A stretch of 64,000 nucleotides of DNA, taken from NCBI GenBank assembly GCA_031308135.1, contig JAHLJT010000631.1, positions 219,361,151 through 219,425,150 on the forward strand. Direction: 5' to 3'. This DNA is from Acheta domesticus. Its lineage: Eukaryota; Arthropoda; Insecta; Orthoptera; Gryllidae. The notes under the pieces are model-generated. The model had not been told where the DNA came from, made no database searches, and was given only the letters and a program-made list of their open reading frames with translations. Made by a program: the position numbers and the translations under genes. Shown one piece after another: positions 37,079 to 48,298 of this stretch (its first letter is position 1; every line of letters starts with the position of its first letter).

Positions 37079-38428
37079 ATGGATACTTCACATTTCCCCC
37101 CGCCCTCTTCCGCAAGGAAGAGATGTGCCGAGAGAACCATCGACTTGAATAGTTTCTTTTCTAGGGAAGAAGATCGACCCAAGAAGCCTCGTTTCCTCCT
37201 CATGGTATGTGCCGAGGAAGGTAAAACTTTTAAAACTGTAAGTGCTGTCCGTCTGGCGCGAGCCATAAAAGAGGCTTACGGGAAGCTCCAAGCGGTCGTG
37301 CGACAGAGGAATGGAACGATTCTTTTTGAAGCACGTACCGACGAGCAAATTGGAAAAATTAAAAATACAAAGCAGATTGCCGGCCTCCAGCTAGTAGTCA
37401 CGGTTCATCCCACCTTGAGCCTGTGCAAAGGCGTAGTAAATCACGAGGACTTTGCTACAGAAACGCAGGAAGATCTTCTAAACTTTTTTAAGACCTTTGG
37501 CGTGACTGAGGTGTACAGGATCGGAAGGAAGGAGCAGGGGAAAGTGATCCCTACTTCTACCCTGATCCTTACTTTTGACCGACCATCCCTCCCGGAAAAG
37601 ATCGTTACCGCTTTCTACAACCTCCGTGTGCGGCAGTATGTGCCGAACCCTTTGCGCTACTTCAAGTGCCAAAGGTTTGGGCATACCCAGCAGCGATATA
37701 TGTCCGTAAACGCGGTTTGCGGGAAGTGCGGATCATCAGTTCACGACCCACAACCCTTCGACAAGCCACCGCACTGTGTGAATTGCGAAGACGATCACCC
37801 AGCCAACGACAACCAGTGTCCCACGTTTCTCCGGGAAAGGGAAATCCAAAAAATAAGAGTAACCGAAAAGGTTTCCTTCCCTGAGGCTAAGCGTAGGTTC
37901 CAAATCAGGAATCCAGTGGACCTATCACGATCTTTTTCCAGTGCTGTAAAACCTAAGTCCCCGGGGGTAACAGCGAGTTGTCAAACTCACTGTACCCCAG
38001 CGGTAGTTTCGCACTTTAGTTGTCAGGTGTCGTCGATAGACTTCCCCGAAGATTCGGCGTGTATCCAATGTGGGAAAAGTATCATCCCCACAAAGTACAA
38101 AAAACCTGTTCAAAAACTCCACCAGACATCGACCACTTCCACTGAGACTTCTACTGAAATCGATCTTAAGCAGACACCGCCTCCCAGGAAAAATACGTCA
38201 TCCAAATCCCGTCCACCTCTTTCTGTTTCCGAGAATCACATCGGACGATCCTCCAGCCCTTGTAGATCTCGGTCACCCGTGGCCAAAAGTCGGGAAATCC
38301 CCCGACACAGGCGCCCATATCCAGCAGCAGTCAGGATGACTGCAGTTGATGAGAAACCCCACGAGAGTTCCTCTACAACCATTCAGAAGGTGAGAAAGAA
38401 AAAAAGCAACCAAAGAAATAATTCCTAA
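37079..38428 (+). CDS. LINE ORF1 protein, nucleic-acid-binding gag-like
   Basis: 449 codons, uninterrupted. By family knowledge, ORF1 proteins of I-type LINEs bind the element RNA and form the RNP needed for retrotransposition. The N-terminal half is the usual pre-knuckle region. A Cys/His cluster lies at residues about 195-250. Only the third knuckle is complete (CVNCEDDHPANDNQC). The first keeps CQRFGH but has Tyr where the flanking Cys are expected, and the second ends in Phe instead of Cys. These changes suggest loss of zinc binding although the frame is still open. The C-terminal 170 residues are rich in S, T, P and K and probably disordered. ORF2 begins 3 nt after the stop codon. Confidence 0.85.
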   Translation: MDTSHFPPPSSARKRCAERTIDLNSFFSREEDRPKKPRFLLMVCAEEGKTFKTVSAVRLARAIKEAYGKLQAVVRQRNGTILFEARTDEQIGKIKNTKQIAGLQLVVTVHPTLSLCKGVVNHEDFATETQEDLLNFFKTFGVTEVYRIGRKEQGKVIPTSTLILTFDRPSLPEKIVTAFYNLRVRQYVPNPLRYFKCQRFGHTQQRYMSVNAVCGKCGSSVHDPQPFDKPPHCVNCEDDHPANDNQCPTFLREREIQKIRVTEKVSFPEAKRRFQIRNPVDLSRSFSSAVKPKSPGVTASCQTHCTPAVVSHFSCQVSSIDFPEDSACIQCGKSIIPTKYKKPVQKLHQTSTTSTETSTEIDLKQTPPPRKNTSSKSRPPLSVSENHIGRSSSPCRSRSPVAKSREIPRHRRPYPAAVRMTAVDEKPHESSSTTIQKVRKKKSNQRNNS

Positions 38429-38430
38429 TA

Positions 38431-41400
38431 ATGGCTCTCTCATGGAACTTAAATGGTCTTCGTGCTCACTCAGAAGAATTAAGATTAATAATTTCTCGCC
38501 ACAAACCATTTATAGTCTGTCTTCAGGAAACTCATCTTCTCCCTCATCACCCCTGTCTCTTTGCGGATTTAACATCTATCGGTTCGATCAAGACGACGGA
38601 CTTCGTGCTCACGGCGGCGTCGCGGTACTCATCCGCGACTCCCTGTTCTCTGAGGAACACAACGTTCGAACCGACCTCCAAACAGTTTGCGTTCGGGTAC
38701 ACCTACCATCCTTCCCTTTTACGGTGTGTAGTATATACATTACCCCTGGCCAAGTCTTGTCACAAGAGGAACTCGAAGATGTTTTTTTCTCAGTTGCCCG
38801 CCCCTTTCTTATTGCGGGGGATTTTAATGCCCACAATCCCCTCTGAGGTGGCACGAGGACCTGCCCGAGAGGTTCTATCCTCGAAAATATTGATACATGG
38901 GAGTGACCATTTTCCCACTTTGGTCCACTTTAATGTCCCTAATTTAGACGTCATCCACCCTCCTCGCTGGCTATTCCATAGAGCCGACGGGATATATTCA
39001 GCGAGAAAATTATAATACCAGACCACTTTTCAAATAATATCGATACCTTGGTGGCCCAATTCACCGACGCTCTTCTTCGCGCAGCCACCATTGCAATCCC
39101 GAAGTCTACGTGTCGGCCACGACGCGTCCCTGTGCCTTGGTGGAATGCTGACTGTGCCACCGCGGTGCGTGACCGAAAGCAAGCACTCGCGAGGCTCAAT
39201 AGGTTCCCCACCGCATCAAACCTGATCGATTTCAAAAGAAAGCGGGCCAGAGCCAGATTAGTAATACGGGGAAATAAGACCGCTTCCTGGAGAGTCTTTA
39301 TTTCTTCTCTTTCTTGCCATACCCCGCCTAAAGTAGTATGGCAAAAGATCCGACAGATCGGAGGAAGATTTTCCCCACCATCTGTCCCAGGACTTCTTAT
39401 TACTTCTCCACCTGGAAACCTTACCTCCTACTTCACCTGGAAATCTTATTACTTCTCCAGAAGAAGTAGTTGAGGAATTGGCTTGTCATTATGAAAATAC
39501 CTCCAGTTCCTTACACTACTCCCCTAGCTTCTTGAAAACGAAGAGTAGAATGGAGAAATGCAGATTGGACTTCTCAACTTGCCTGGAGGAAGATTATAAC
39601 GCCCCTTTCTCCATGGATGAATTTTCCTGTGCGCTCGCCCGTGGGAAAGATTCTGCTCCAGGACCAGACCAGATACACAACCAAATGTTAAAACACCTGC
39701 CGGAAGAGGCACGTCTATTTCTCCTCCGTATCTTCAACAAGATTTGGATGGAACATACCTTTCCTAGGACCTGGCGCGAGGCGATTATTATTCCTATTCC
39801 TAAAGAAGGAAAGGACAGGACAAAGCCGTCAACCTACCGCCCAATCTCGCTCACAAGCTGTATATGCAAACTTCTGGAGCGAATGGTGAACACGCGTTTG
39901 GTCTGGCACCTGGAACAGAGAAACCTACTTACACCCATCCAATGTGGTTTCAGGAAGAACAGGTCAACCATGGACCACCTTGTCACCCTTACCACACAGA
40001 TCTCCACTGCTTTCGTGCTACGTCAACACCTGGCAGCAATTTTCTTCGATATAGAGAAAGCATATGATACTGAAGCATATGGTACCTGAAGGTACGGCAT
40101 TCTTCGCACCATCCATTCTTGGGGTCTTAAGGGCCGACTCCCCCTTTTTTTAGTGGCCTTTCTTTCCTCGAGATACTTCCGCGTTCGCCTTAGTGACAGG
40201 GTATCCGCCAGCCACCATTTAGAAAACGGAGTCCCTCAGGGCTCAATTCTGAGTGTCACTCTGTTTGCCATTGCTATCAATAGTATAGCGTCGATAATCC
40301 GAGAGCCGGTGAAAGCATCGCTCTTCGTTGACGACTTTGCCATTTTCTGCTCTTCCAAGAGTATTCAAGTGATAGAGAGACAATTACAAATTGTCCTCAA
40401 CAAATTGCAGGAATGGAGTGATGCAACAGGTTTCAAATTCTCCACATCAAAAACTAACTGTATGCACTTCTGCAGGATTCATCATCTCCATAACCACCCC
40501 GATCTTATTCTTGGAAGCCATATTTTACCTTTTGTGGACTCTGCAACATTCCTTGGGCTTACTTTCGATAAGAGCCTAACTTGGCGAAATCATATACGTA
40601 AACTGAAAAGCCGATGTGTCTCACCTCTGAACCTCCTCCGCACCCTTACAGGCAGCTCTTGGGGAGCAGACCGAGTGTGTCTCTTGCGTTTGTACAGAAA
40701 CCTCATCCGCTCTATTTTGGATTATGGATGTATTGTATATGGGTCAGCGTCACCATCAACCCTCCGGCCATTAAATACCATTCACAACGCGGGTATAAGA
40801 ATTAGTACAGGCGCCTACCGCACGAGTCGCATCGAATGCCTCTTGGCCGAAACTGGAGAACCATCTCTGAGCCGAAGGCGAGATATTTTATTAGCCTCTT
40901 ATGGGGCTAAAGTGTCGGGACTGGTTGACCACTCTTGTCGTCGTATAATCATCCACCCAAAGTATGAGTCCTCGTACATTCTTCGAACATCGTTACCCCA
41001 TCCCCCAGGTATTAGATTACGAAATCTTCTCCGGGAATTAAATGTCGAACTTCCCCCCCCCCCCCTGTGAAACTCACAAGTGACCGGATTCCCTCTTGGA
41101 AATTCCTCCTTCCCAGTATTGAGTTCAGACTCTCCAATCTGCCCAAACAAACTACTAGTCCTCTGGTTTACCAGAAGCAGTTTCTGGATATGAGATAATC
41201 CTATCCGGATCATTTATTCTTATACACGGATGGTTCATCGTGGAGCGACGCGATGGCATGTGGTTTTTACTGTATCAGGGCCACCAAATCATTTCGGCTT
41301 CACTCCAAGTGCAGTATATTCACTGCCGAAATGTATGCAATTTTTGAGGCCCTAAAATACATTGAATCAGCGACGTTGCGGCGAGTAGTTATCTGTTCTG

Positions 41401-42017
41401 ATTCTCTCAGCTCTCTTCAAGCTGTCTCCCGTCCTTCGTCAGACTACCTGACGTTATCCGTTCAAAGCCTGATTCATCGTCTTCTGTCCCGCCGCTATGA
41501 CCTGGTACTTAGTTGGGTCCCAGGCCACGTGAGTATCAGAGGGAACGAACTGGCCGACCAGGCGGCGAAATCAGCGACTCGTAAAACTCGTATCGACATC
41601 CCTTCTGTGCCATTGTCCGATGTTCAGGCTTTCTTGAAACGATCCGTGCGTAGAGCGTGGCAAACAGAGTGGCACAATAACACTTTCAAACTAAGTGCGA
41701 TAAAGAATTCTGTGTATCCCTGTCGCTCCTCATCACGGTCCTGTAGGCTCGAGGAAGTTACTTTAACCCGTCTTCGTATCGGACATTGCCATTTTTCTCA
41801 CGGTTTCATTCTTCGAAATGAAACTCCTCCCATCTGTGACTCGTGCAAGACTGTTCTTTCCATGGAACACGTCCTGCTGTACTGTAGGAAATTTGTTGGC
41901 TGTCGACGAAAACATGACCTGGGCAACTCGCTACAAGTGGTGCTCGGGGATGACGATTCTGCGCTCTCAAAACTTTTTTGTTTTTTGAGAGAAAGCAGAA
42001 TATATAATTTTATTTGA
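38431..42017 (+). pseudogene. LINE ORF2: endonuclease, reverse transcriptase, RNase H (broken)
   Basis: Once one polyprotein that nicks target DNA, primes reverse transcription and removes template RNA. The endonuclease begins SWNLNGLRAHSEEL and CLQETHL in frame 1. It then shifts frame near 38560-38600 (GGVAVLIRDSLF, AGDFNAHNPL). It returns to frame 1 near 38845 with a block missing before GSDHFP. The next part sits in frame 3 from 39048 and ends in a small local duplication near 39395-39470. The RT starts at 39478 (SAPGPDQIHNQMLK, YRPISLTSC, GFRKNRSTMDHL, FFDIEKAYDT). A short duplication near 40063-40090 breaks it. It resumes at 40153 with GVPQGSILS and the catalytic FVDD. A 14-C run near 41047 shifts the frame and a stop follows near 41195. 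RNase H runs from about 41214: LYTDGS, TAEMYA, SDSLSS, GHVSIRGNELADQAAK. The C terminus keeps a CDSCKTVLSMEHVLLYC knuckle. Confidence 0.88.
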
Positions 42018-42281
42018 AAGATAACAATGTTTTATGTTGTTTTTTGGCCCCTTCATAGCCAATTTTACGTTTTAAGATAAATTTTACGCGCCCTTTTTCT
42101 ATTTTCCTTCTGCCATTTCTACATGTATGCTTGAAGCAGAATTCAAGCCTTCTTTTTAGCCAATGTACATGCTTTTAAACAGTGAGTAAGTTACATATGC
42201 AACACTGAATATTTTTTTCTCCAAATACTCTAGCATGGGCGCAAATGACCACAGTAGTCGAAGCGCCCTCTAAACCCTATT

Positions 42282-42306
42282 CAATCAATTCAATCAATTC
42301 AATCAA
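42282..42306 (+). repeat. 3' terminal tandem repeats of the LINE
   Basis: Repeats of tcaatcaat/tcaattcaa in place of a poly(A) tail. They mark the 3' end. Confidence 0.8.
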
Positions 42307-42319
42307 TCAAACGTGGGGT
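42307..42319 (+). repeat. Candidate 3' target-site duplication of the LINE
   Basis: tcaaacgtggggt; partner at 36506-36518 with one mismatch. The first bases overlap the tail repeats, so the exact edge is ambiguous. Confidence 0.55.
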
Positions 42320-42610
42320 GTATAAGGGCACATATTCCTAAAACTAAATGTACACACATAATCATAAGAGTCGTAAAAATGTGGCATAATTCAGTAGTTG
42401 ACACGCTACATAAACATACCATAATTTCCAGACAAGTGTAACACGAGGAAATAAAACAGACGAATCGTGGTTGTCAACATTCAGATATTATTGGCATTGC
42501 AAATGGCATTGCAACCCCCTTGTAATTAGAGCTACTCCCACGCTGTTGAGTGAGAATGTTCTGTACCGACGTGGCAGGAGGTTCCGCTGGCGCCCGCGTG
42601 CAGCGCTGCC

Positions 42611-42934
42611 TCAAGGCCCTGCGCCGCGAGAGCGCTCTTGCGCATGCGCGGGGCCGCGTCCGGAGCGAGCGGGGCCCAAGGAGCGAGCGGGGAGCGTAGG
42701 GAGCGTCGGGGCCGTCGGAGTCGGAGAGAGAGCGTCCGGGCCCGCGAGGGCGGCCTGGGCCTTGCGCCTCTCGTAGGCGGCCACGATGCGGTTGCGGCGC
42801 CGGAGGTTCACCCCGGGAGACTCGGGCAGCTCCACGATGACGAACTTCTCCTGCTGCGGGCGAGCGCTGCGGCGCTGCTCTGCGAGACACACGCCGTTCT
42901 CACGCGCATTGATCTTTCTAACAGCTGCATCCAC
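42611..42934 (-). CDS. Candidate host coding exon of unknown function
   Basis: On the minus strand, an open frame inside a CpG-dense island shows strong coding character. From about 42910 to 42720 almost every third codon position is G or C while first and second positions are mixed. The peptide is not low complexity: INARENGVCLAEQRR, EKFVIVELPESPGVN, LRRRNRIVAAYERRKAQAAL. Past that point (below about 42720) it becomes P/T/S/A/R-rich and less convincing. There is no ATG at the start, and AG dinucleotides just upstream (near 42926 and 42920) could be splice acceptors; an in-frame stop lies further upstream. I do not recognise the protein. It is the best host-gene signal in the window, but a GC-biased fortuitous frame or a transposon-borne exon remains possible. 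Confidence 0.4.
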   Translation of the reverse strand: MDAAVRKINARENGVCLAEQRRSARPQQEKFVIVELPESPGVNLRRRNRIVAAYERRKAQAALAGPDALSPTPTAPTLPTLPARSLGPARSGRGPAHAQERSRGAGP

Positions 42935-42959
42935 GGGTTCCGCACCTATTCCATCACAG

Positions 42960-44700
42960 GGTTCAGAATAACCCCAAAACTGCTAGTGTCACGAGAAATG
43001 ATAGTGGAGGACGCAAAATGACTTCGTGAAGATGAAGTGAATGGTGGAATGAAAAACAGAAGTGGCATTATAGATTTTCTTTTAATAATTCTGCTCATTC
43101 TGGAACAATTACAGGAAAAATGCATGTAACGAGGACGAACCGAACTGAATTGTCACTACCAGAATCATTGTCCTTCCCAAAATATAACTGAATATCAAGA
43201 AAATTGATTCCTGCAAAATACTCAACTCCACTATACTTTTCTTAAGAATTGTAATATTTCACATCTCAATTGAACATTAAACGTTTCACGCACTAAAATT
43301 AGACATATCAAGATCGCGGGCAAGGTAACTAGCCTATTAAGAGTTCGCGGGCAATGCGTTCAGAGCAACTGGCGCGAGACTCAAAAGGAAGGGTTGTAGA
43401 AATTACTCTAATTCACTTCTGAAAATGTGACCTATGAGTGTCTTTTGGAGAAGTCCTTGAGAATTATTGCCCCAAATTTATCTATATTAATTCGCATTTC
43501 TGTAAAATCGCAAAGAAATGATTTGTTAAAACGTAATAAAAAATCAGTGAGTTTAATATTTGTCAATTAAGAGAAACATTAATAATTTAAATCGAAAGTA
43601 TCTTGATTTTGTAGTGGTGTCTACGTAAGAGTGCATTGATTGCATAATTCCCTACGTTCAGATTAGGAGACTTAAGAAAACTTCTTGCCAGTTAAAAGAG
43701 CTGTCTGTCCGTACGCGAGAATTGGTAACTTACAGACACTTGTTAATTTTTTCACATTATTGCTTCATGCAAAAAATATGTGAATTATTTAATGAAATAT
43801 AACAAAAAACGAAAAAGGAAAGAATTCACCGCCCAAGAATATTTGTACCCGTTGGTAAACATATATACAAGGCCGAATTTTAAAAAGGATACACATGGAG
43901 TATAATTTTAGCTCAAACTTCATTTGCTTGTTTGAATAAATCTGTAAACATATTTTCGTATCAAGCTACTGTTCCCCGCATCGTGCCACTTGAGCTAGCT
44001 CGTGTACATCCCTTTATAATTAGCCTGGAGTTAAAATTCTCTCACGAGACCCCTACCTGGTACCTATTTGTTAACAGTAATTATTGTTTCAGAACGATAT
44101 TAATTCGTTATATTGTATAATTTTGTATAAAATATGTTGTTATCTAATACAAGAATGGAAGTGGAATTACAGAAATTATTATGATGAAGAGTCGGATATT
44201 GCTTTGAGTTATGTAATATTGTATGTTCTATTATATAATTCTTCATATTTTTATTGAATCATAATCATTATAAATAATAATTACCAGTTAGAAAACGTAA
44301 CTATCTATTTTCCAAGTGAACGTTTCACCCAACTTCCGTAACATTATTGGAACACTGTGCGCCCGCCGCCGCGTCGGGCACTATCTTTACTCTGCCGCTC
44401 AACTCAGAGCAGACGAACAGATTTCTGTGATGACACAAAACATTGAGTTGGCAAGCACTGATCTATAGGATTGCCATGTACAATGGAACGTAGCATGCGA
44501 TGTGAGAAAATGGCAATGTAGCATAGCGATTGCATCATCACATCATCAATCAGATTTGGTCCCGTATGGCGAAATTATCGATTTTGCTGAGTGAAAATTA
44601 CTGCTACATAAACATGTGATATGTAACGTAGTTAGCAGTTGAATAAACGTTCATTTCGACACCATAATTTTCAATAATTAGTTGTTTAGTTTTACAGTAT
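42960..44700. other. AT-rich stretch with no recognised feature
   Basis: Short frames only. A small GC-richer patch near 44360-44400 has no identifiable content. Confidence 0.5.
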
Positions 44701-44702
44701 TT

Positions 44703-45045
44703 ATGAAATCCTTTCTTTCTTCTTCATCTTCTGCTTGTTCTTCTTCTTCTTTTACCTTTTTTCCAGTTACTATGGGGTCGGCACTAATAGGTACTGACCA
44801 ATTTTTATTAATTTTTCTAATACTCCAATTTTATATAGATTTGGCAATGTTTTTTTACGGCCAGATGCCCTTCCTGACGCCAATCACAAGGGACGCACAA
44901 GCACAATGCACATACACAAACAAACACAATCACGAAAACACACACAACCATGCCCGAGGCGGGATTCGAACCCATGATCCTTCGATCCAAGATTACCACG
45001 GCACTACTGTCTAAGCCAGTTTTGCCAAAGTCGATGCCACGAGCG
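44703..45045 (-). mobile_element. tRNA-derived SINE with (GAA)n tail
   Basis: On the minus strand a tRNA-like head has A-box-like actggcttagacagtagt (about 45022-45005) and the B box gggttcgaatccc (44973-44961). A body follows with gtcaggaagggcatctggcc (about 44876-44857), then ccccatagtaactgg and a (gaa)n tail at about 44760-44703. This layout is a common arthropod SINE type. The head is degenerate and will not fold as a functional tRNA. Confidence 0.75.
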
Positions 45046-45807
45046 AGGGTTCGTGGCACAAGTGCTACGACAAAATCGCCCATCCATACAGTTCATTACA
45101 CCCGACACCAGAAACAACGCCATCCCTATTGTAAAACGGCGGTGTTACTAATACTTTCCTTTCCCGACGCTAGTCGGGAGACGCAGAGACACTCGTGGCA
45201 TGCTATGGTGCCACGACGCAAGGCCACTACCACCAGTAGAAGACCTTGACAGCACTGGCCTAAGCAATCTAGGCCACCCGGATTCGACATTTATGAAAGT
45301 CCTTTCTTTACACTACTTACTATTAAGTTATCAGGTAGACAATGTTTTTATGTTATACATGAACGAAAACCAGCTTTATTTATTTCGCGAAATCAAGGAC
45401 GTTCTTAAAGGAAGGAACTCGACGCAGTTGCATAGCAGTTGCCAAATATATTAAACTGGTGAAGAAGGAATGAACAATATCGCAAATAGAATTTCGGTTC
45501 TGCAAGTTAGAAAAAATATAAATAACCATATCAATACAATAAACGTTAATAATTTTGCAAAGTTCATTGCTTATATTCAAAGATTCATAACAGTTGCTTT
45601 AAATTTAACTGGATATGAATGTGTAATTAATTTAATCTATGTTTTCTCATCTAGTTTGGCCAATCTCTGTTGCTATGTTGCTCATATTTTTCTGTTTCGG
45701 TGTGATTCAATAAAATGCATTTCTAACTGCATATCTTTGTAATTCATTACATTTTTTTCTTCATTTTCATTTGAAAATAAGGAGTTAAAATGTTTTTTTT
45801 TCAATTT

Positions 45808-45945
45808 TAAACGTGATTCGTCTTGATTTGAACGTATTTGATCTCAATTTGAACGAACGTGTTCTCAATCTGAAGTGTTTGTTTCCAATTTGAAAGTTCT
45901 TGTTCTGAACTTGAAAGTGTTTGGAACTCTTTGAAGTTGAAAAGG
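45808..45945 (-). repeat. Degenerate 21-bp tandem repeat, about six units
   Basis: On the plus strand, units end in tttgaa or ctgaa every 20-21 bp. On the minus strand the 70-codon frame at 45785-45994 crosses it and yields heptad-like units (NKNFQIG, NKHFRLR, TRSFKLR, SNTFKSR, RITFKIE). Unit lengths are almost all multiples of three. Whether it is translated is unknown. Confidence 0.65.
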
Positions 45946-46924
45946 GTGTAGAGCCGCCGATCCATTGCGGTTGCAATTTCAGTGGGTGTTTCAATGATCA
46001 CATTTATGTTGTATTATAATTCATGTTTTTATCATTTCAGATTTGAACTTTAATGCTTTATATAATGAATATTTAATAATATACTGATAATGACTTACGG
46101 TACACAAAACTCAAAATGAATCAAGTTAACATTAGTTTTGTATCAGATCATTTAAAGTAAAAATGTAGCGATGAAATATCATGGAGTATAATAAATCTTT
46201 GCATTGTCTTCTCTTTGAACGAGACACTGATCGTGCCCATTGAATGTTCAGAATGTTGGTGTCGCAGTTTGTATCACGTTTGATACTTTTGAGTACACTT
46301 TCTGAATTTCATATAATTTTTCTATTTGAAAATTATGATAAGTCGTTGATCTGATCTTGACTGCCCAATGAGAGAGCAACAGAAGTTTACACTGGTACTT
46401 TTTTTTAGATCTTCTACCAGAACATATTTGTTAGGTATTAGTCACACATGAAAATAATCGGGATTTATATTGTCCAGGTAGCAAGCAGAACACGGAGGTT
46501 CGGCAAGATAAAACCTTCGTTTACCACTTGTTAAACGTAAAATACTTTTAAAGAGTTCCAAAGTCTTTGCAAGTTCGTTTATGAGAATTGTCCAATTGAA
46601 TTGTTGAAATTGCAAGAAAAATATTACTGCTACACAAAGAATACCATCGTTCACCATCAGTACCGGCATCCTTGTGATTAGCGTAGATGTTGAGTGCGAT
46701 CCGCTGATGCCCTAAAAATGCGCTCATTCTGCAAGGTTACATTGAACTAATTTTTTAGTGTCTCGATATGAAAATACATTGACGCTTGCTTGGTCACGAA
46801 GTTTGAGGGAGGATCCTTGTCATTCGACTGCTTGGGTTAATTTAAGGTAGTTTACAAAATCGAACAAGAACACTTATTTCATTGAACAGAGTAGAAAAAT
46901 AGTCGATTGATTGATTAGTGTTTT

Positions 46925-47310
46925 CAGTCGCGTGAACTGCTAAGGGTATTAATCCTGTAAGTGTAGTGTAAACGAGCAGGGTTTTCCGCAAACCTCCTAC
47001 TAGCGGGGCACCGTCCAGCCGGAATAGGCTCTAAGCTTCCAACTGATCTCCCAACACGTTGTGGTACTGTATTAAAGCGTATGTGATTTAAGTGTATGTA
47101 TGTAGTTGTAGTGCATTTAAGTGTAAGTGTAAGTAGAAAGCGAGAATAGAACAAAGAAGGGTAAGGAAAGATCGTGCGCGGTTCGTGGACCCTTTGTTAG
47201 GGTTTTGCTCTGGCATTCGCCCGATGTTGATCGGAGGAACTGCGGGTCAGAGAAACCGGTGACTGTAATTCTCTTCCAGAGAGAGCGGCTGATTTCGATA
47301 TAGTTAATAA
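46925..47310 (-). mobile_element. Diverged SINE1-family copy
   Basis: The reverse complement aligns with the body of 780-1210: shared blocks include cctccgatcaacatc/tctccgatcaaaatc, cctacacttacgggactaat versus tacacttacaggattaat, and gatctttc. The tRNA-like head is missing or beyond recognition. Confidence 0.6.
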
Positions 47311-47459
47311 TATTCGAGTAGGCTGTATCCGGGGATGCATCCGTACTCTAATTCGTGAAATGTCTTGCGCATACTGTAGAATGTGTATGGAGAATAAGGA
47401 AATTACAAAACTAAACACACTTCTGAGACGTGCCGACGGGAGGCGAACAATAGAAACGG

Positions 47460-47940
47460 ACAAGTTCTACGAAAATAAAAGTGAGTGGGCGAGTATTGGT
47501 ATTCCTCTGGCGTACTGCATGAGTTTCTTGATGTCACTGCCGAACACATGTTGAAGTTGGTGAAGCCACATGCAAGGAACCGTTAAGTTAATGGAACGAC
47601 GTACCTTCTTGTAACCATTAAAACTTCTCGACAGCATCGGTTTGAGTCTGTTAGATGACACCAGCTGTGGCAATGTGTGTTCTCTCAAACGCGGCCCTTT
47701 CAGTTGAGTCAAGAAACGCGAACTATGAATCTGGTATACCTGCGCGCGAGGATCAATTCGCAATATATTTCGGTTATGTAAAGCACGTCGAGAAGAGAAC
47801 GTCGCCATCAGCGCAAGCGCCACATATATGATTAAAAAATGAATATTATTTCTTTACACATACGATAAACGTTATGCGAGTATTACGTCTTCGAAAATAT
47901 GACCGACACTATTTTTTCATGCAATTTTCTCAAGCAAGAA
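47460..47940. other. Stretch with no recognised gene
   Basis: A 119-codon frame lies on the minus strand (47467-47823) without domain signals. I do not support it as a gene. Confidence 0.45.
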
Positions 47941-47984
47941 TAAATAAGGAGAGCGTAGGCTTCCGCGGCCGGAGTCAATATTAA

Positions 47985-48063
47985 GTTGGCTGTCCGGGTG
48001 ACGCCGCGTCCATGGCAAAGGTGCCGACGTTTCGGTCGCCATTCTGCGACCTTCCTCAGGGCG
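47985..48063 (-). ncRNA. Hammerhead-ribozyme-like motif of Penelope-like type (degenerate)
   Basis: Read on the minus strand: a CTGAGGA box; stem II of 6 bp with a 6-nt loop (48051-48046 with 48039-48034); then GAAAC; then stem III of 6 bp with one G-U pair (48030-48025 with 48006-48001); then C at the expected cleavage position. This is the core order of a type I hammerhead, and Penelope-like retroelements are known to carry such motifs. Position 7 is G instead of the common U, which hammerheads tolerate. I could not form stem I from the adjacent bases, so activity is doubtful. Confidence 0.45.
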
Positions 48064-48298
48064 TAATGCGCGGAGCTGTACTGTGCACGGGTTAATATAG
48101 GGCTACGTTCCCCTTCTACCTGTGTACCGGTTGGTATATAAGAATAAATAATCCTACAGTTCTGTAACTCTTACTATGCAGCTCTTTAATTGCTGGGGTT
48201 CGGTCGATTCATGTGGAATTTATGGCGAACAAAAATATTTTGCGGTAGGTTTTCTCGGGATTCTCCCGTTCTTCCATTTTCCCTCTCTCTCGTTAAGC

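Larger units (their letters stand above)
36519..42306 (+). mobile_element. Near full-length I-clade (I/Nimb-like) LINE
   Basis: About 5.8 kb. It has a GC-rich 5' UTR (36519-37078), ORF1 with Cys-rich knuckles (37079-38428), and ORF2 starting 3 nt downstream with endonuclease, reverse transcriptase and RNase H (38431-42017). A 3' UTR ends in short tandem repeats, aatcaattc (about 42282-42306). The APE-RT-RNase H order and the terminal repeats fit the I group. ORF1 is open, but ORF2 has at least six lesions, so the copy is dead. Confidence 0.85.
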
